64,000 nt of DNA from Celoporthe dispersa. Taxonomy: Eukaryota; Ascomycota; Sordariomycetes; Diaporthales; Cryphonectriaceae. Below are positions 1 to 11,069 of this stretch, in pieces. Below the pieces are notes generated by a model that made no database searches, had not been told where the DNA came from, and worked only from the letters and a program-made list of their open reading frames with translations. The first letter of the stretch is position 1, and each line of letters opens with the position of its first letter. The translations under genes were made by a program, and so were the position numbers. The stretch is taken from assembly GCA_016584495.1 (NCBI GenBank), contig WAID01000007.1, positions 496,001 to 560,000 on the forward strand. Reading direction: 5' to 3'.

Positions 1-139
1 CCTTGACCGACTCTCCGTCCATGTACAGAGAAGCCTTCTCGCGTCTGTTCTTGTCGAGCTTGACGTCGACCATCGCGCGCTCGTCGGCATCCTCGAGGAC
101 GATGTCGATGTCGAGGGGGTGCGCAAAGAAGTACGACAT
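1..139 (-). CDS. vps26: Vps26 retromer subunit, N-terminal part (runs off the left edge)
   Basis: The minus strand from the ATG at 139-137 encodes 46 residues beginning MSYFFAHPLDIDIVLEDADE and continuing through RAMVDVKLDKNRREKASLYM to DGESVK. I recognise this as the highly conserved amino terminus of Vps26 (Pep8), an arrestin-fold subunit. With Vps35 and Vps29 it forms the cargo-selective retromer that returns receptors such as Vps10 from endosomes to the Golgi. Only the first part of the N-terminal arrestin-like lobe is present; the remainder lies outside the window. It is divergent from RPL9 across about 1 kb. The start fits the family, and no frame break is seen in this short piece. Confidence 0.9.
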   Translation of the reverse strand, partial: MSYFFAHPLDIDIVLEDADERAMVDVKLDKNRREKASLYMDGESVK

Positions 140-1184
140 GTTGCCGAGCGCTCCGCGAGCTCGTTGGTCACGCTGGCCGTTGGGATTCACCCTCTCCTCT
201 GAGCAAAGAATCAGTCGGTCGACGCCGACTTGCTATCGGATGGTACCGTATCGGCGCAATCGTCAGTGATCGCAGTTGCGAAGGTCGTCGTGGAAGGATG
301 TGTGGAAACGAGTGAGGTGTTGCGTAATACTGCAGAAGGGAATCGCATCGTGGGCCTCCTGGGCGGGCTGGTGGGCGATGTCACTGCCGGCCTAGCACTG
401 ACTGCAGCAACCCAAGCTTCTGCCCCTAGTATTGACAGGGGGTAAGCATTTAGTCTAAGTCACAGTGTACTCAGGTACTACGCCCCACCCAAAGGGACAT
501 GCCTCCAAAGCCCTTAGTTGGAGACATGATTAGAATTTCTGGGTACAGAATTGATACCAAAGGATCCCCAATACCTTCAATGCTACATACGTGACTGCGT
601 AGGCTGCTTTTGACCTAGGAAGAGCTAAGCTCAGGCCTTAAAAACACTGATATCTGGACACATATCAAGGAGGTAGCTTATCTTGAACGAGTCCCTCCCT
701 CACTTCAGAGAAGCAGACACCTGCAACAACAGTTATCCCTCAAAGAGAACATGTCTGTGCCCGCATCCACGCTGGCCTCGGACCTGTACATTTGCAAGAT
801 ACCAGTAGCTCTGAGTACATATCTGATGGGATCAGTAGCAAGTACCTGCGAAATACATTGACAGTACAGTGCAGAGCAGTTGTACGTGCTCAGTCTCTTT
901 AATTTTGAGCTGTTGTACTCCAATGCTGGATGCAAACTCTAGGGTTAGGGTATGTGGGCTCAACGCTTATCGGTCCTCCCTGGGCTTATCCAGAAAGGCG
1001 CTAATGAATGTTAAGTCACGTGGTCCACCCAGAACTGGGGACCAGAATTTTTCGCAGGGCTTGCTGCCCACCAGTCCAGTTGAGCCTTGGTCTTTTGAGA
1101 GGTCTTGTTGAAGGAGACCAGCCAACCCACCGACAAACACCAAACTCCATCTCGCCCCACGACCACCCAGAATCGCCAGGCAAG
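140..1184. other. Shared upstream region of VPS26 and RPL9
   Basis: Divergent intergenic region between VPS26 (minus) and RPL9 (plus). No further gene is supported. It carries a telomere-like motif at 940-950, listed separately. Transcription starts cannot be placed from sequence alone. Confidence 0.6.
940..950 (+). promoter_or_regulatory. Telobox-like motif (TAGGGTTAGGG) upstream of RPL9
   Basis: TAGGGTTAGGG lies 235 bp before the RPL9 start codon. Telomere-repeat-like boxes bound by Tbf1-type Myb proteins are known in ribosomal protein gene promoters of many non-Saccharomyces yeasts. The same decamer AGGGTTAGGG occurs 224 bp upstream of the bL21m gene at 49661. Binding is inferred, not shown. 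Confidence 0.5.
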
Positions 1185-2334
1185 ATGAAGTACATCCACT
1201 CGGAGGAGACGCTGGAGATTCCAGCTGGAGGTACGATTAATTGATTGAATGATTGATTATTGCCCGACTCCACCAGCCCTCGATCCCCCGAGCAAACCGC
1301 CAGCCGCCGCCCAGCCAGAAAAGAGGAGGACTGTACGCGTTAGAAGGGCCTGTGGGGGGAGGAAAATCAGGCACAGGCAGAACTGCAGAGCAAACGGTCG
1401 ATCGATCATCACGAAAACTGTCCATGTTGCGGATGGCTCAGTGACCGTTTACAGCGGAACTCAGGGACACGAGAACCCAACACCACGATACATCTCAGAG
1501 GCGGGAATGCTGCGAAACATGGCTCGGCTGGCGGATCTAGCACTGGATGGCTGAAGGGTTAATTTCGTACGTCTTTGTGGCCAGATGCTGACAGTATCTT
1601 CTACGAACAGTCAAGATGCACATCAAGGCTCGCCAGATCACCGTCGAGGGCCCCCGCGGCAAGCTGGTCAAGGATCTGTCCCACATCGCCGTCAGCTTCA
1701 CCAAGCCCAAGGCCAACGTTATCGCCATCCACATCCACCACGGTGTTCGCAAGAACGTCGCCGCCCTCCGTACCGTCCGCACCATCGTTAACAACCTGAT
1801 CATCGGTGTCACCAAGGGCTTCCTGTACAAGATGCGCTACGTCTATGCCCATTTCCCCATCAACGTCAACCTGGACAAGAACTCTGAGGGCGTCTACGAG
1901 GTCGAGATCCGGTAGGTTCCAGGCGAAGAAAATACTCCCACGAGCGGGCGAACATCTGGGAGAGGAGGCCTGTCACGCTGGCTGCAACAGGAAGGCTGAC
2001 GCATCTCCTACATGTAGAAACTTCATCGGCGAGAAGCTCGTGCGCCGGGTCGTCATGCAGCAGGGTGTTGATGTCGAGGTCTCCAAGGCCCAGAAGGACG
2101 AGCTGGTCCTGAGCGGCAACTCCCTCGAGGCTGTCTCCCAGAGCGCAGCAGACATCCAGCAGATCTGCAGAGTGCGAAACAAGGATATCCGAAAGGTACG
2201 AAAGAACCCATGATCGAGTCCTACATCACAACAGAAGAGTGCGAACCCCGTGGTGGCTGGGCGCTGACAAGTGATTCTAGTTCCTGGACGGTATGTACGT
2301 GTCGGAGAAGGGCAACATCGTCGAGGATGCGTAA
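1185..2334 (+). CDS. rpl9: 60S ribosomal protein L9 (uL6), four exons
   Basis: Exons 1185-1230, 1611-1911, 2018-2195 and 2281-2334 join in frame to 192 aa, the usual length for eukaryotic L9. The protein begins MKYIHSEETLEIPAG. It continues through VKMHIKARQITVEGPRGKL and a conserved VRNKDIRKFLDGMYVSEKG near the C-terminus. It is a component of the cytosolic large subunit near the GTPase-associated region. All introns are GT-AG (380, 106 and 85 nt); a long first intron is common in fungal ribosomal protein genes. The second exon is continuous with family sequence, and no frame break is present. A telobox-like motif lies upstream. Confidence 0.96.
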
Positions 2335-4469
2335 AGAAAGGCAGCCACCAGGTTTTCGATTTCTTTGTGCTTTTCTGGGTTCACTGGAGTGGCAGGGGGT
2401 TCATCAATTGGGACTTGCATGTCATGTAGCATGACGCTACGGGATCATTAAAAAAAAAAACGGAACTTTGACGAATCAATCCATCGCTCCTCGGAGTCAC
2501 AGAGATGGCGCCCCGATATACCTCTGCATGGACGTGAGCGGTTGACGAAAGGGCGGGGCGGTTGCTACTCCACGCGTGGATATCCTAGGGCTTGTTGCGG
2601 CACGTCCTCCGGAGATCCGCTAAACGAATCACAATACCACACAAGTTGTTTGACAGCAGCTGTGACAGCAACCTGGTGTAAAATTTGGCTGGAAAGGCCC
2701 GTCATGTTTGGTTTGTCCTGGTGAAATGAGTCTCGCCGCCTCTAGTAGGGCGCACACCTCACAGCTGACACTCCATACAAGTAAGCCATCTGTTTTTCTG
2801 GGGCACCGGGCACCATAACGTAGAGAGACGGGTGTCGTAGGATACCACTGACGGAATCTTGAGGCCAGCTGCTGAATGGCCGGGCAAGAAAAAACACCGC
2901 TGACGGACTAGCCTGGGCTCCGGGATTCGGGCCCGGCGTGCTGGCCCCCACCCCTCCCCAATACCCTTTGTGTTTTCGCACCCATGCTGACTTGAGAGGG
3001 GCTTTTTGATGACAAAAAGTGGTATGACTGAATCTACAATAGTAGCAGCTTGTAATGGACTGTGGCATGCATGCTGCCTGCCCTGTTCACAGTATGCAAC
3101 TGCCACAATGTAGACTCACGACACTGCCAACTCATTCCCACTATAACAGCATTGTACAAAAATCTGGGAAATTTCATTTTTCTTTTCAGCGGCAGAAGAT
3201 CTAGTGAAGATGTCATTGTGTTGTTGAGCTGTTGACGTCGACTGTGGCTCATGGATGGATATGGTGATTACCCCAGTTTGACAGCACACACAGATACGTC
3301 AACAGGGGCGGTGATGTATTCAGCAGGGGCAGCTTATCCTGAATTGACTTCTGAGAAACTGGCTAGTGAGCAGATTCTTTCAGGAGAGAGACAAAAAAAA
3401 AAAAAAAGAAGGTTCAAACAGAAACCAGGGTCACAGGGACTCAGGTACAGGTCTGACGAAATAGGCATCTGGGTGGAATAGAGGGTGGTTGGGAAGCTGG
3501 TCTCCCAGCCACCAGAGCCCACCCAGCACTTTTTGCCTGTGGGCTGAGTATCGCACCCTGCATCCCACCAAGACCAGCTTGACCCGTCCAAGGTGGGTTT
3601 CCAAGGGACTTTCCTACGGTAGCAGGCATGCTTGCCTCTAGGATCTGGGGAAAAGTGACAAGAGTAGTTGGGATGATTATCACCATCCAGCCATCGGATT
3701 AAGCCAGGCGACCAATCTGGCGTCACATCCCAACAGGGACACTGGACAAACAACCTACAGCTCACCACCCCCTCCTACCAAACTCTTAGGTTCCTTTTTG
3801 CCTTTTGTTTATTTTTTCCCCTCCTCCTTGCATCTCTCTCTACCTTATCTCAACCTCATCGTGTCTCTGTCGACCTCCCTCCTTCATACTCTTCACCAGT
3901 CTGTCTGTTGCGATTGAGATTTCACCAGTCCAGATTTGCAGGGTTCAGGTGCTATTCACGAGTGCAGCGCGCCAGCCAGCTAGGGCAGGTCACACAGCTC
4001 ACACATCCTGACGTGCAACTCTGCCACCATCTTTTCGCTGCATCTTCATTCCAGTCAACCCCAGACCCAACTTCCCTGGACTTTTTTTTGTCCTCTTTTT
4101 TATTATTACTTAAAGTTGAGACACGGAACGGCTCGAAGCGCCCCCATTGGTCCTAGGCATTCCTGTCCTTCTCACCAAGGCTCCTGGCTCCCAAGATTAC
4201 CCCGCGCGTGCAAACACTTCAACCTGCAGGTCCGTCGTTGCAAGACTAGACCAGAGAGGGTGTTGGTGGTGGTGCCAGCGAGGAGGGGCACGCACCTGCA
4301 GCAGCTCCAGCTTCTTGGCTGTCGCCCACCTGGGACAGACAGCTCACCGCTGCACATAAAAGATCACGACAAGAGAGAGAGGCAGCTCAGACGACAACCT
4401 CCCCTCTCATCCCAACATTCTCCTGCAGCGCAAGCCCTACTGCGGATTGTGAACACACTTGCCGTCACC
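2335..4469. other. Intergenic region and long pyrimidine-rich leader of the next gene
   Basis: No conserved gene is visible. An 11-base A run at 2450-2460 follows RPL9. From about 3780 to 4110 the plus strand is rich in C and T, typical of fungal promoters and 5' leaders. Several short upstream ATGs occur between 3900 and 4300, so a long leader with upstream ORFs is possible. Confidence 0.5.
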
Positions 4470-5933
4470 ATGCGCCCATCCAGTCAATCGCGGCACTGCC
4501 CGCTCCCTGCAACGACAGCCATCATGTCCACAATTCTCCTCTCCCTCTCCACCCTCCTGGTACAACCTGTACTCGCTGGCCCGTTCCCGAAGGACGATCT
4601 ACACGATCCCCTCAGCCAGGGCTTCATACGAGACCGAAGCTGCGCATCGTACTGCGGCCTCGAGAACGAGCACTGCTGCTCCGACGGCGAGGTCTGCACC
4701 ACGTCGGACAATGTTGCCGGCTGCGCGTCGGCGGCGCCTCTGTTGGTCAGGGATGGCTCTAGCTGGGCCGTCTACACCACGACGTGGACCGAGACGGAGA
4801 CCTTTACGAGCACCATCTCCAGCGCCTGGGCTGCGTCCACCGCGGCCAGCGGCGGCACCTGCACGCCCGTAGCCGGCTCGGGCGAGATCGCCTGCGGTTC
4901 CATCTGCTGCGCGGACTGGCAGTACTGTGCCTACGACGGCCAGTGCAGTTCCAACCCCGGCGCTACTGCCACGGACACGGCTGCGACCACCTCATACTCG
5001 GTCTACTCCACCACCGTGACCACCAGCGGAAGCACCATCACCACCCAATACAGCGCGCCTTACCGGGTCACGGGCACCGGGACCGCCAGCACCAGCACGG
5101 CCACGGCCCTCGGCGCCTCCGCAACAAGCTCCGGAAACGGCACGGCCGTGGCCACCACGGGCGGCTCCAACCTCAGCGGTGGTGCCATCGCCGGCATCGT
5201 CATCGGTGTGCTGGCCGGCGTGGTCATCCTGCTGGGCATCTGCGCCTGCTGCATCATGCGCGGCCTGTGGCACGGCCTCCTCGCGCTCTTGGGCCTGGGC
5301 CCCAGGAAGAACAAGAGCGATCGCGCCCGTGAGACGGTCATCGTCGAGGAGGAGCGCTACAGCCGCCACGGTGTGCCGGCCAGGACCTCGAGTCATGTGG
5401 ACCGGGACCGCCACAGCTCCTGGTTCGCAAGCCGTCCGGCCCGCTCATCTGCTGGGGAGAGCAGGCGGATGTCCGAGAAGAGGGAGTCGAACCAGACCAG
5501 CTGGTGGACGGCAGGTGCCCTGGGCACGCTGCTGGTGCTGCTAGGTCTGCGGCGGGACAAGAAGCGGCGACAGTCGACGGCGAAGCGCTCCTCCCGCGCG
5601 GCGAGGAGCGCGGTCAGCTCGAGCTACTTCTCGGACTCGTACACAGCCAGCAGCCCAAGTGAGTTCTCCTCTGATTACACGTACTCCTCTGTTTATACGC
5701 CGGTGCAGTCGCAACACCCCCGCGATCCTCGCACCGCGTCCGTTGTGCGCTCGCACAGCGTCCGCTCCGCGTCGGCCGCTGGTGGCCGGTACAGGGATGA
5801 CTATGATCACCCCAAGTCTAACCTCCCGCCCGATTATGCAGGCTCCGCGAGCTCTGGTGGTAGGACAGGAAATTCGCGTCGCAGCCGCAGAACGGAGACG
5901 ACGCGCATATCACGCGTGCCGTCGCGGCGGTGA
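4470..5933 (+). CDS. Cysteine-rich cell-surface protein with a transmembrane segment and long basic tail
   Basis: 487 aa in a single exon. I start at 4470 because the frame has no earlier ATG and the context caccATG is good; ATG 4524 (residue 19) is the alternative and leaves a cleaner signal peptide (MSTILLSLSTLLVQPVLAGP). The ectodomain has two cysteine clusters (CASYCGLENEHCC at about 56-68 and GSICCADWQYC at about 147-158), then a Ser/Thr-rich stretch likely to be O-glycosylated. A glycine-zipper-like membrane helix (GGAIAGIVIGVLAGVVILLG) and a palmitoylation-like CACC follow. The C-terminal tail of about 230 residues is Ser/Arg-rich and holds a second hydrophobic stretch (TAGALGTLLVLLGL). 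The layout recalls fungal wall-stress or surface sensors, but I do not recognise a named family, so no function is assigned. Confidence 0.8.
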   Translation: MRPSSQSRHCPLPATTAIMSTILLSLSTLLVQPVLAGPFPKDDLHDPLSQGFIRDRSCASYCGLENEHCCSDGEVCTTSDNVAGCASAAPLLVRDGSSWAVYTTTWTETETFTSTISSAWAASTAASGGTCTPVAGSGEIACGSICCADWQYCAYDGQCSSNPGATATDTAATTSYSVYSTTVTTSGSTITTQYSAPYRVTGTGTASTSTATALGASATSSGNGTAVATTGGSNLSGGAIAGIVIGVLAGVVILLGICACCIMRGLWHGLLALLGLGPRKNKSDRARETVIVEEERYSRHGVPARTSSHVDRDRHSSWFASRPARSSAGESRRMSEKRESNQTSWWTAGALGTLLVLLGLRRDKKRRQSTAKRSSRAARSAVSSSYFSDSYTASSPSEFSSDYTYSSVYTPVQSQHPRDPRTASVVRSHSVRSASAAGGRYRDDYDHPKSNLPPDYAGSASSGGRTGNSRRSRRTETTRISRVPSRR

Positions 5934-7245
5934 GCATAAAATAGGCGGCCGGCCTTCTAGGGCTGTCCCCTTTTTTTCTTCTTCGTCACCACCACCAAGA
6001 AACACAACACCAACACAACAACACCCTGTATCTCCTGCCCCGTGTCTATCTTCACAAGAGCCATCCAAAGAAGCTTTCCCGACCTTCCGTCCGTCTCCTC
6101 CTCCCGAGGGCGACCCGAACCTCTTCCGCTGAGGGGTAAAGAAGATCAAGAGCTTTCACCTGCATACACCTCCAACGAGAGAAGGCCAACATCCAGCGAG
6201 ATATGAGCTATCAGCCTTGTGGCCAGAGAGGGTACTCGGGCTCTTTCATCGGATAGGGGGTTACCAAACCCAGTTGCGCGTTACACCCCAGTACTTGCAA
6301 TTTCTATCCACGCTGTCTGGGTTCTTTCTAGGTCGCCTTTCTGGCACCTGGAGATGATTTCTGGCGTTCAGGAAAAGGATCACATCTGGGAGATGCATAA
6401 CTAGAAGACCTGCTTGCGAGAGACTTCCTTTTGAAGCACAAGGCGAAGGGTTCTGTATGAGAATTTGCCACGAGACTGGAAGAAAGGGGGATTCTTGATC
6501 ATACTGTCTGTACTGTCACAAAGGAAAGGGATTCTCGTCTGGGCGTTTAGGAATGGGTTCCGGGCCTCCCAGGTCACGTTAGGTATTCGTGCCATCATGG
6601 AAATAAGAGCATAATCAAGGAATGAGCTCCAGAAAGAGGAGCTTCACAAGTCACGCTTGCACCAGGCCATTTCTCTCCCGCACTCGCATCGTATCTTCTC
6701 TTGAGAAAAAGTCGTGGTGGAGGAGCCTATGAAGATTCACGACCAGGGGAGTGCTCAAGCCACTTGTAGCAGAACTTGAGGTAATGTCAAACCAGACGGT
6801 GCTCGGACATCGGGCCTACCTGTATACAGTACCCATCTGGTGGTAACGAGGCAGAGTACTGTAGGTGGTGGGATGGCATGGCAAGAATTCTTTTACAAAA
6901 TAAAATCATAGGCAAGTACTTTTAGTGGCTGGTCGCCTACCACAGGCCCAAAATTGTTAGCGGCTTGGGGGAGCTCCCCCCCCCCCAAAACAGCCGCCGC
7001 TATTCTTGGAACCATTTCGTAATCGTTGCTCTCCGGCGGCTTATCCCCAGAGTAACCTCGAGCTTCCCACCGCCCACCAGTGACGAGTCCAACGAATCAT
7101 ACTATCGAGCACTACCAGTCCTGCGCCCAGGAAAAAACAGGTCCCTACTACGGCTACAGACGACTGACTGTGCCTAACAACAGCATTCCGTCGGATGAGA
7201 TAGCCAGACAACAACCGCAGGTACAACAAGAGCTAAGAAACAGCC
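5934..7245. other. Intergenic region before VMA13
   Basis: No gene is supported. A 14-bp perfect palindrome GGGGGAGCTCCCCC at 6967-6980 extends into a run of 11 C, about 265 bp upstream of the VMA13 ATG. Confidence 0.5.
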
Positions 7246-8851
7246 ATGTCTCTGGATCCGCCAACCTATCTCGCATCGCTGCAGAACAACATCCGGCAGA
7301 GACCGATTCCCTGGGACGGTCAAGTGCGCGCAGGCACCCTGACCGAGGACCAGCTAGCCAAGATCAAGGCAGTCGAGAGGGCCAAGAAAGATGCCCGCAG
7401 GGAAATCGTTGAAGCGGATCTCGACGGGTACCGGATACTCTTCGTCAGCGAGGAGGGGAAGCCCAGCGTCCTGGAGCTGGCCAGCAAGAGGACCGACGTC
7501 GTCCAGTACACCTTGGTCCTCCTGAATGACTTGCTTGATAGTAAGCTACTGCCCCGTCTCCTTCTCGGCATCGGTAGTCGAGGCAATCTAGCTGACCAGG
7601 GTGTCTTTTGCGCTGAAAAACAGGCGTGCCCTCCCTCCCGAAAGCCCTCTTCAAGAAGGGGAGACCCGTACAAGCACTTCCTCCCGCTCCTGGCACATTC
7701 CTCTAGCCCCGAGGACCCAATACCCCTCCTCACCTCTACCGTGCTTGCTAGCCTCATGGCAAGCTCGCGGGACGAATCCGCAGCGACTGTCAAGAAGGCC
7801 CTCCCCCACCTCTACAGCTACCTCTCCTCCCTCACCAAGAACTCCGATGCCGGCCTGCAGGACATTGGCGTGCTCGAGTACTCGTCCCTGCTCTACGGCA
7901 GTGCCTCCCGGCAGCAGTTCTGGGCTCAGCGCAGTGAGACCGTCGAGCCGCTGATACACATCCTGAAGACGGCGTGTGGGGTTGCCAACGGGGACTCGAG
8001 CGCGAGCCTGTGGAGCGGGACCACGGGCGTGGCCAAGGGTCTGGACGGCTCCCTGGGTGGTGGCGTGGGCCTGCAGCTGCTCTATCACGTCCTGCTTGTC
8101 ATGTGGCAGCTGAGCTTCGAGGCCGAGGAGGTGGGCGATGAGCTGAACGAGTGAGTGGGAGTCGAATCACCCTGGCCTGTGTGTCTGAAGCTCGCGTGGG
8201 GTAGGATGCTGACCTTGTTCGTTCCTTAGCGAGTACGACATCATCCCCCTCTACACCCAACTCCTCCGCCTCTCCCCCAAGGAGAAGACGACCCGGCTCC
8301 TGGTATCAACTCTCTACAACATCCTGCGCACCAACCAGAAGACACTCCTACCCCAGGCCGTGCTCGTCCGCCTGCCCGCCCTCCTTCAGAACCTCAGCAC
8401 GCGCCAGCTCACGGACCCCGACCTCCAGGAGGAGCTGGGCGCGCTCAAGGACATGCTCGAGGAGTACACGAAAACCAAGACGACCTTTGACGAGTATGTG
8501 GCCGAGGTCCAGTCGGGCCACCTGCGGTGGTCACCACCCCACAGGAGCACGGTATTCTGGGCAGAGAACGCCCGCAAGATCATCGACTACGAGAACGGCG
8601 AGGTGCTCAAGAAGCTGGCCGAGATCATGTCGAAGCCCTGGGATAACGACAAGGCCGTGCTCGCCATCGCGTGCAACGACGTCGGCGCCCTGGTCAAGGA
8701 GGTGCCGGAGAAGAGGGGCACGCTGGAGAAGCTGGGCCTCAAGACGAGGGTGATGCAGCTGATGGCCGAGGCGGACGAGAACGTGAGGTGGGAGAGCCTG
8801 AGGGCGCTGGGAGGCTGGCTGAAGTACAGTTTTGAGAATAATGACAAGTAA
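7246..8851 (+). CDS. vma13: V-type ATPase V1 subunit H, with one frame break
   Basis: Exons 7246-7540, 7624-8150 and 8230-8851. The protein begins MSLDPPTYLASLQNNIRQRP and ends with the conserved HEAT/armadillo-type C-terminal domain (ENARKIIDYENGEVLKKLAE, then NVRWESLRALGGWLKY). Subunit H (Vma13) couples V1 to V0 and blocks ATP hydrolysis in free V1; the pump acidifies the vacuole. After the first intron the frame reads VPSLPKALFKKG, then must shift by one base at the G run 7658-7661 to reach GDPYKHFLPLLAHS. One G too many explains this, and with it removed the gene encodes 480 aa, the family length. The unspliced first intron happens to contain no stop in the original frame, which can mislead gene callers. 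Convergent with GCV1. Confidence 0.9.
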
Positions 8852-9300
8852 GCCGGAGGAGGTCGAGGGGGAGGGGTGTTAGTTATGAAGAGTACTTCGG
8901 GGTGTAGGAGTATTGCATGCATATATCTGTGGCATCATTCGGCCTGTTTGGGGCATCTGATTCGTGCATCACCGCCGACAGGACATATGTAACAATTGCG
9001 TCATCATGGTCTTCCGAGATTATATAGAGCTGAAGTCTGCAGCGTAGAGTCTAGGGGTCGTGGCTCCGCAGGAAGCCTCCGTCATGATGTTATACTACCT
9101 TTGGCTGTTCCTATGAGCCTTTTTGTTGTTGAATACAAGCGCCTTGGCTCTTTTGCCCATGCCTATCCTGGATGCTGTCCTCAAACATGTCTGTTGAGAG
9201 AGAGAGAGAGAGAGAGATGTGCAACGCCCTGCTCAGCTACATCTTCGGCCCTGAGATCCTTTTCCACCTAATCCACCGCATAAGCCGGCCAACTCTACAC
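8852..9300. other. Convergent 3' region with a (GA)n tract
   Basis: Shared downstream region of VMA13 and GCV1. A (GA)11 microsatellite lies at 9196-9217. No gene seen. Confidence 0.6.
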
Positions 9301-10747
9301 TCATGCAGGAGCCGTCCCCTTCCAATACTTGGTGGGGACGAATGGCATCTTGGACACCACAGCCTTACGGTTCCTCCCCCCTCACGACGACGTCCACCTC
9401 GGTCCCGGACTTGTGGAAACCGTCCTTGATATAGCCCATGGCGATGTTCTTGCCCAGGGTCGGGCTGGGACACCCACTGGTGATCTTGCCAATCTTTTCT
9501 CCGTCCTTGCTGACCACCTCGGCGCCCTCTCGCGCCGGGGCGCCCTCGACCACCAGGCCGACCCTCCTCCTCTCGACGCCGGCGCCGCCCTTGGTCTTGG
9601 GCACGAGCTGCTTGGCGAGGACCTCGGCCCCGTGGAACCCGGAATCCGCGCCCCTCCTGTCCTTGGGGATGATCCAGCTCAGCCCGCCCTCGACGGGCGT
9701 CGTGGAGTCGTCCAGATCGTGGCCATACAGACACATGCCGGCCTCAAGGCGCAGGCTGTCCCTGGCGCCGAGGCCCGCAAGCTGCAGCCTCTCCGGCCCC
9801 GCGGAGGCCAGCAGCGCCTCGGTGACGGCGACCGTCTCCTCGGCGCTCGGGATGGAGATCTCAAAGCCGTCCTCGCCGGTGTACCCACCGCGGCTGACCA
9901 GCACGGGCGCGGAGACGGCACCGCCCGCGACGGCGATCCTGGCGGTGGTGCAGCTGCCGAAGAATAGCTTCCCCAGGTCGGCGGGGCTGTCGGCCCCGGC
10001 GGCCAGCACGGAGGTCAGGATGTCGGCGCTCAGGGGGGCCCTGCAGGGCGATGAGGCCCTTGTGGTCCTGCTTCTCGTGGAGCACGGCGGGGCCGTCCCA
10101 GGCGGACAGCTGCTCGGCGAGGTAGGCGTCGTCCTTGGCGCGGCAGGCCGCGTTGGTGACGACGTAGAACTCGTCGCCGGCCAGCTTAGTGATGACGGTG
10201 TCGTCCACGATGCCGCCGGTGCCTGGGTGCAGGAGGGCGGACAGGGTGCTGCTGTTGACGGGAAGGGCGGCCAGGCCGGCGGGGGTCACGCGCTGCAGGA
10301 AGGCGGCGGCGCCTGGGCCGGAGAAGATGCGCTGGACCATGTGGCTGACGTCGAAGAGGGAGGCGTGGGTGCGGGTGAAGGCGTGAGAGGCCGAGACAGA
10401 GAGGGCGGCGTACTGCACTGGCATGTGGAACCCACCAAAGGGGACCATCTTGCCGCCGTGGGAGACGTGAAGGTCGTAGAGGGCTGTCTTCTGGAGGGTC
10501 TCATCGCTGCTGGAGGAGGAGGCGTAGCTCCTCGCGCCGGACGAAGGGGGACAAGTGCTGCCGCCCGCCATGAGATCCCGGAGACAGCAGCAGCCGACGA
10601 CGACAGCCGGGCCTCGACCTGTGAGGGTGCTCGTGGGGAGAGGAGGGCTCGAGCTGGCGAGATGCTGCTGCTGCTCAAGGAGCGGGTGCCAGAAGCGGCC
10701 CTCGCGCAGGAGGACTGCAGGCGGGAAGCAGACCGTATGAGCCTCAT
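9301..10747 (-). CDS. GCV1: Mitochondrial aminomethyltransferase (glycine cleavage T protein), with frame breaks
   Basis: The minus strand encodes GcvT, which transfers the aminomethyl carbon from lipoylated H protein to tetrahydrofolate in the mitochondrial glycine decarboxylase complex. Family landmarks in order are ALYDLHVSHGGKMVPFGGF, FDVSHM, SRGGYTGEDGFEIS, ARDSLRLEAGMCLYGHDLD and the C-terminal MPFVPTKYWKGTAPA. The likely start at 10747 gives MRLIRSASRLQSSCARAASG, a typical arginine- and serine-rich import presequence. The frame must change three times. One C too many on the coding strand at 10033-10038 and one G too many at 9376-9381 are clear; a missing base near 10546-10550 joins the presequence to RSYASSSSSDETLQ. 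Corrected length is 481 aa. Without the last correction the gene would read GEEP and stop 20 codons early. Overlapping GATA sites lie upstream. Confidence 0.9.
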
Positions 10748-11058
10748 CTCTGGGCAATGAGTGTGGGTTGTTGTGTTGGGAACGTGATTGCGTGTGTAGT
10801 CCCCCTTCAACAAGCTCGACAAGAAACAACACACATCATCGGCAACGACGACTTCTACTCGGTGCCTTTTTCTATCACGGCAATCGCAGGCCCGAGTCGT
10901 CTCTGTTAGTCAGGGATATTGCAATCCGCGTTGGTGTACTCGGCGACTTTGACCGATAACGGTGGACCTGAGCCGAGTCAAGGCACTCAATGTCTCCCTG
11001 CTACTGTTTACTACTAGGAAGGGACGGCGGCCCTGTACTGAGCGGTCCTCGGCCTCCA

Positions 11059-11069
11059 GATAAGATAAG
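11059..11069 (+). promoter_or_regulatory. Two overlapping GATAAG sites upstream of GCV1
   Basis: GATAAGATAAG lies about 315 bp upstream of the GCV1 start codon. Paired GATA sites are the classical target of AreA/NIT2-type nitrogen regulators in filamentous fungi, and glycine cleavage releases ammonium. The link is inferred. Confidence 0.4.

Noticed and set aside
1231..2280. Possible intronic snoRNA in RPL9
   Set aside because: Ribosomal protein introns can host box C/D snoRNAs, but I saw no good C box with a matching D box and terminal stem in the three introns.
9438..10760. 440-codon open frame antisense to GCV1
   Set aside because: Shadow of the GC-rich GCV1 coding sequence on the opposite strand, which has clear family matches.
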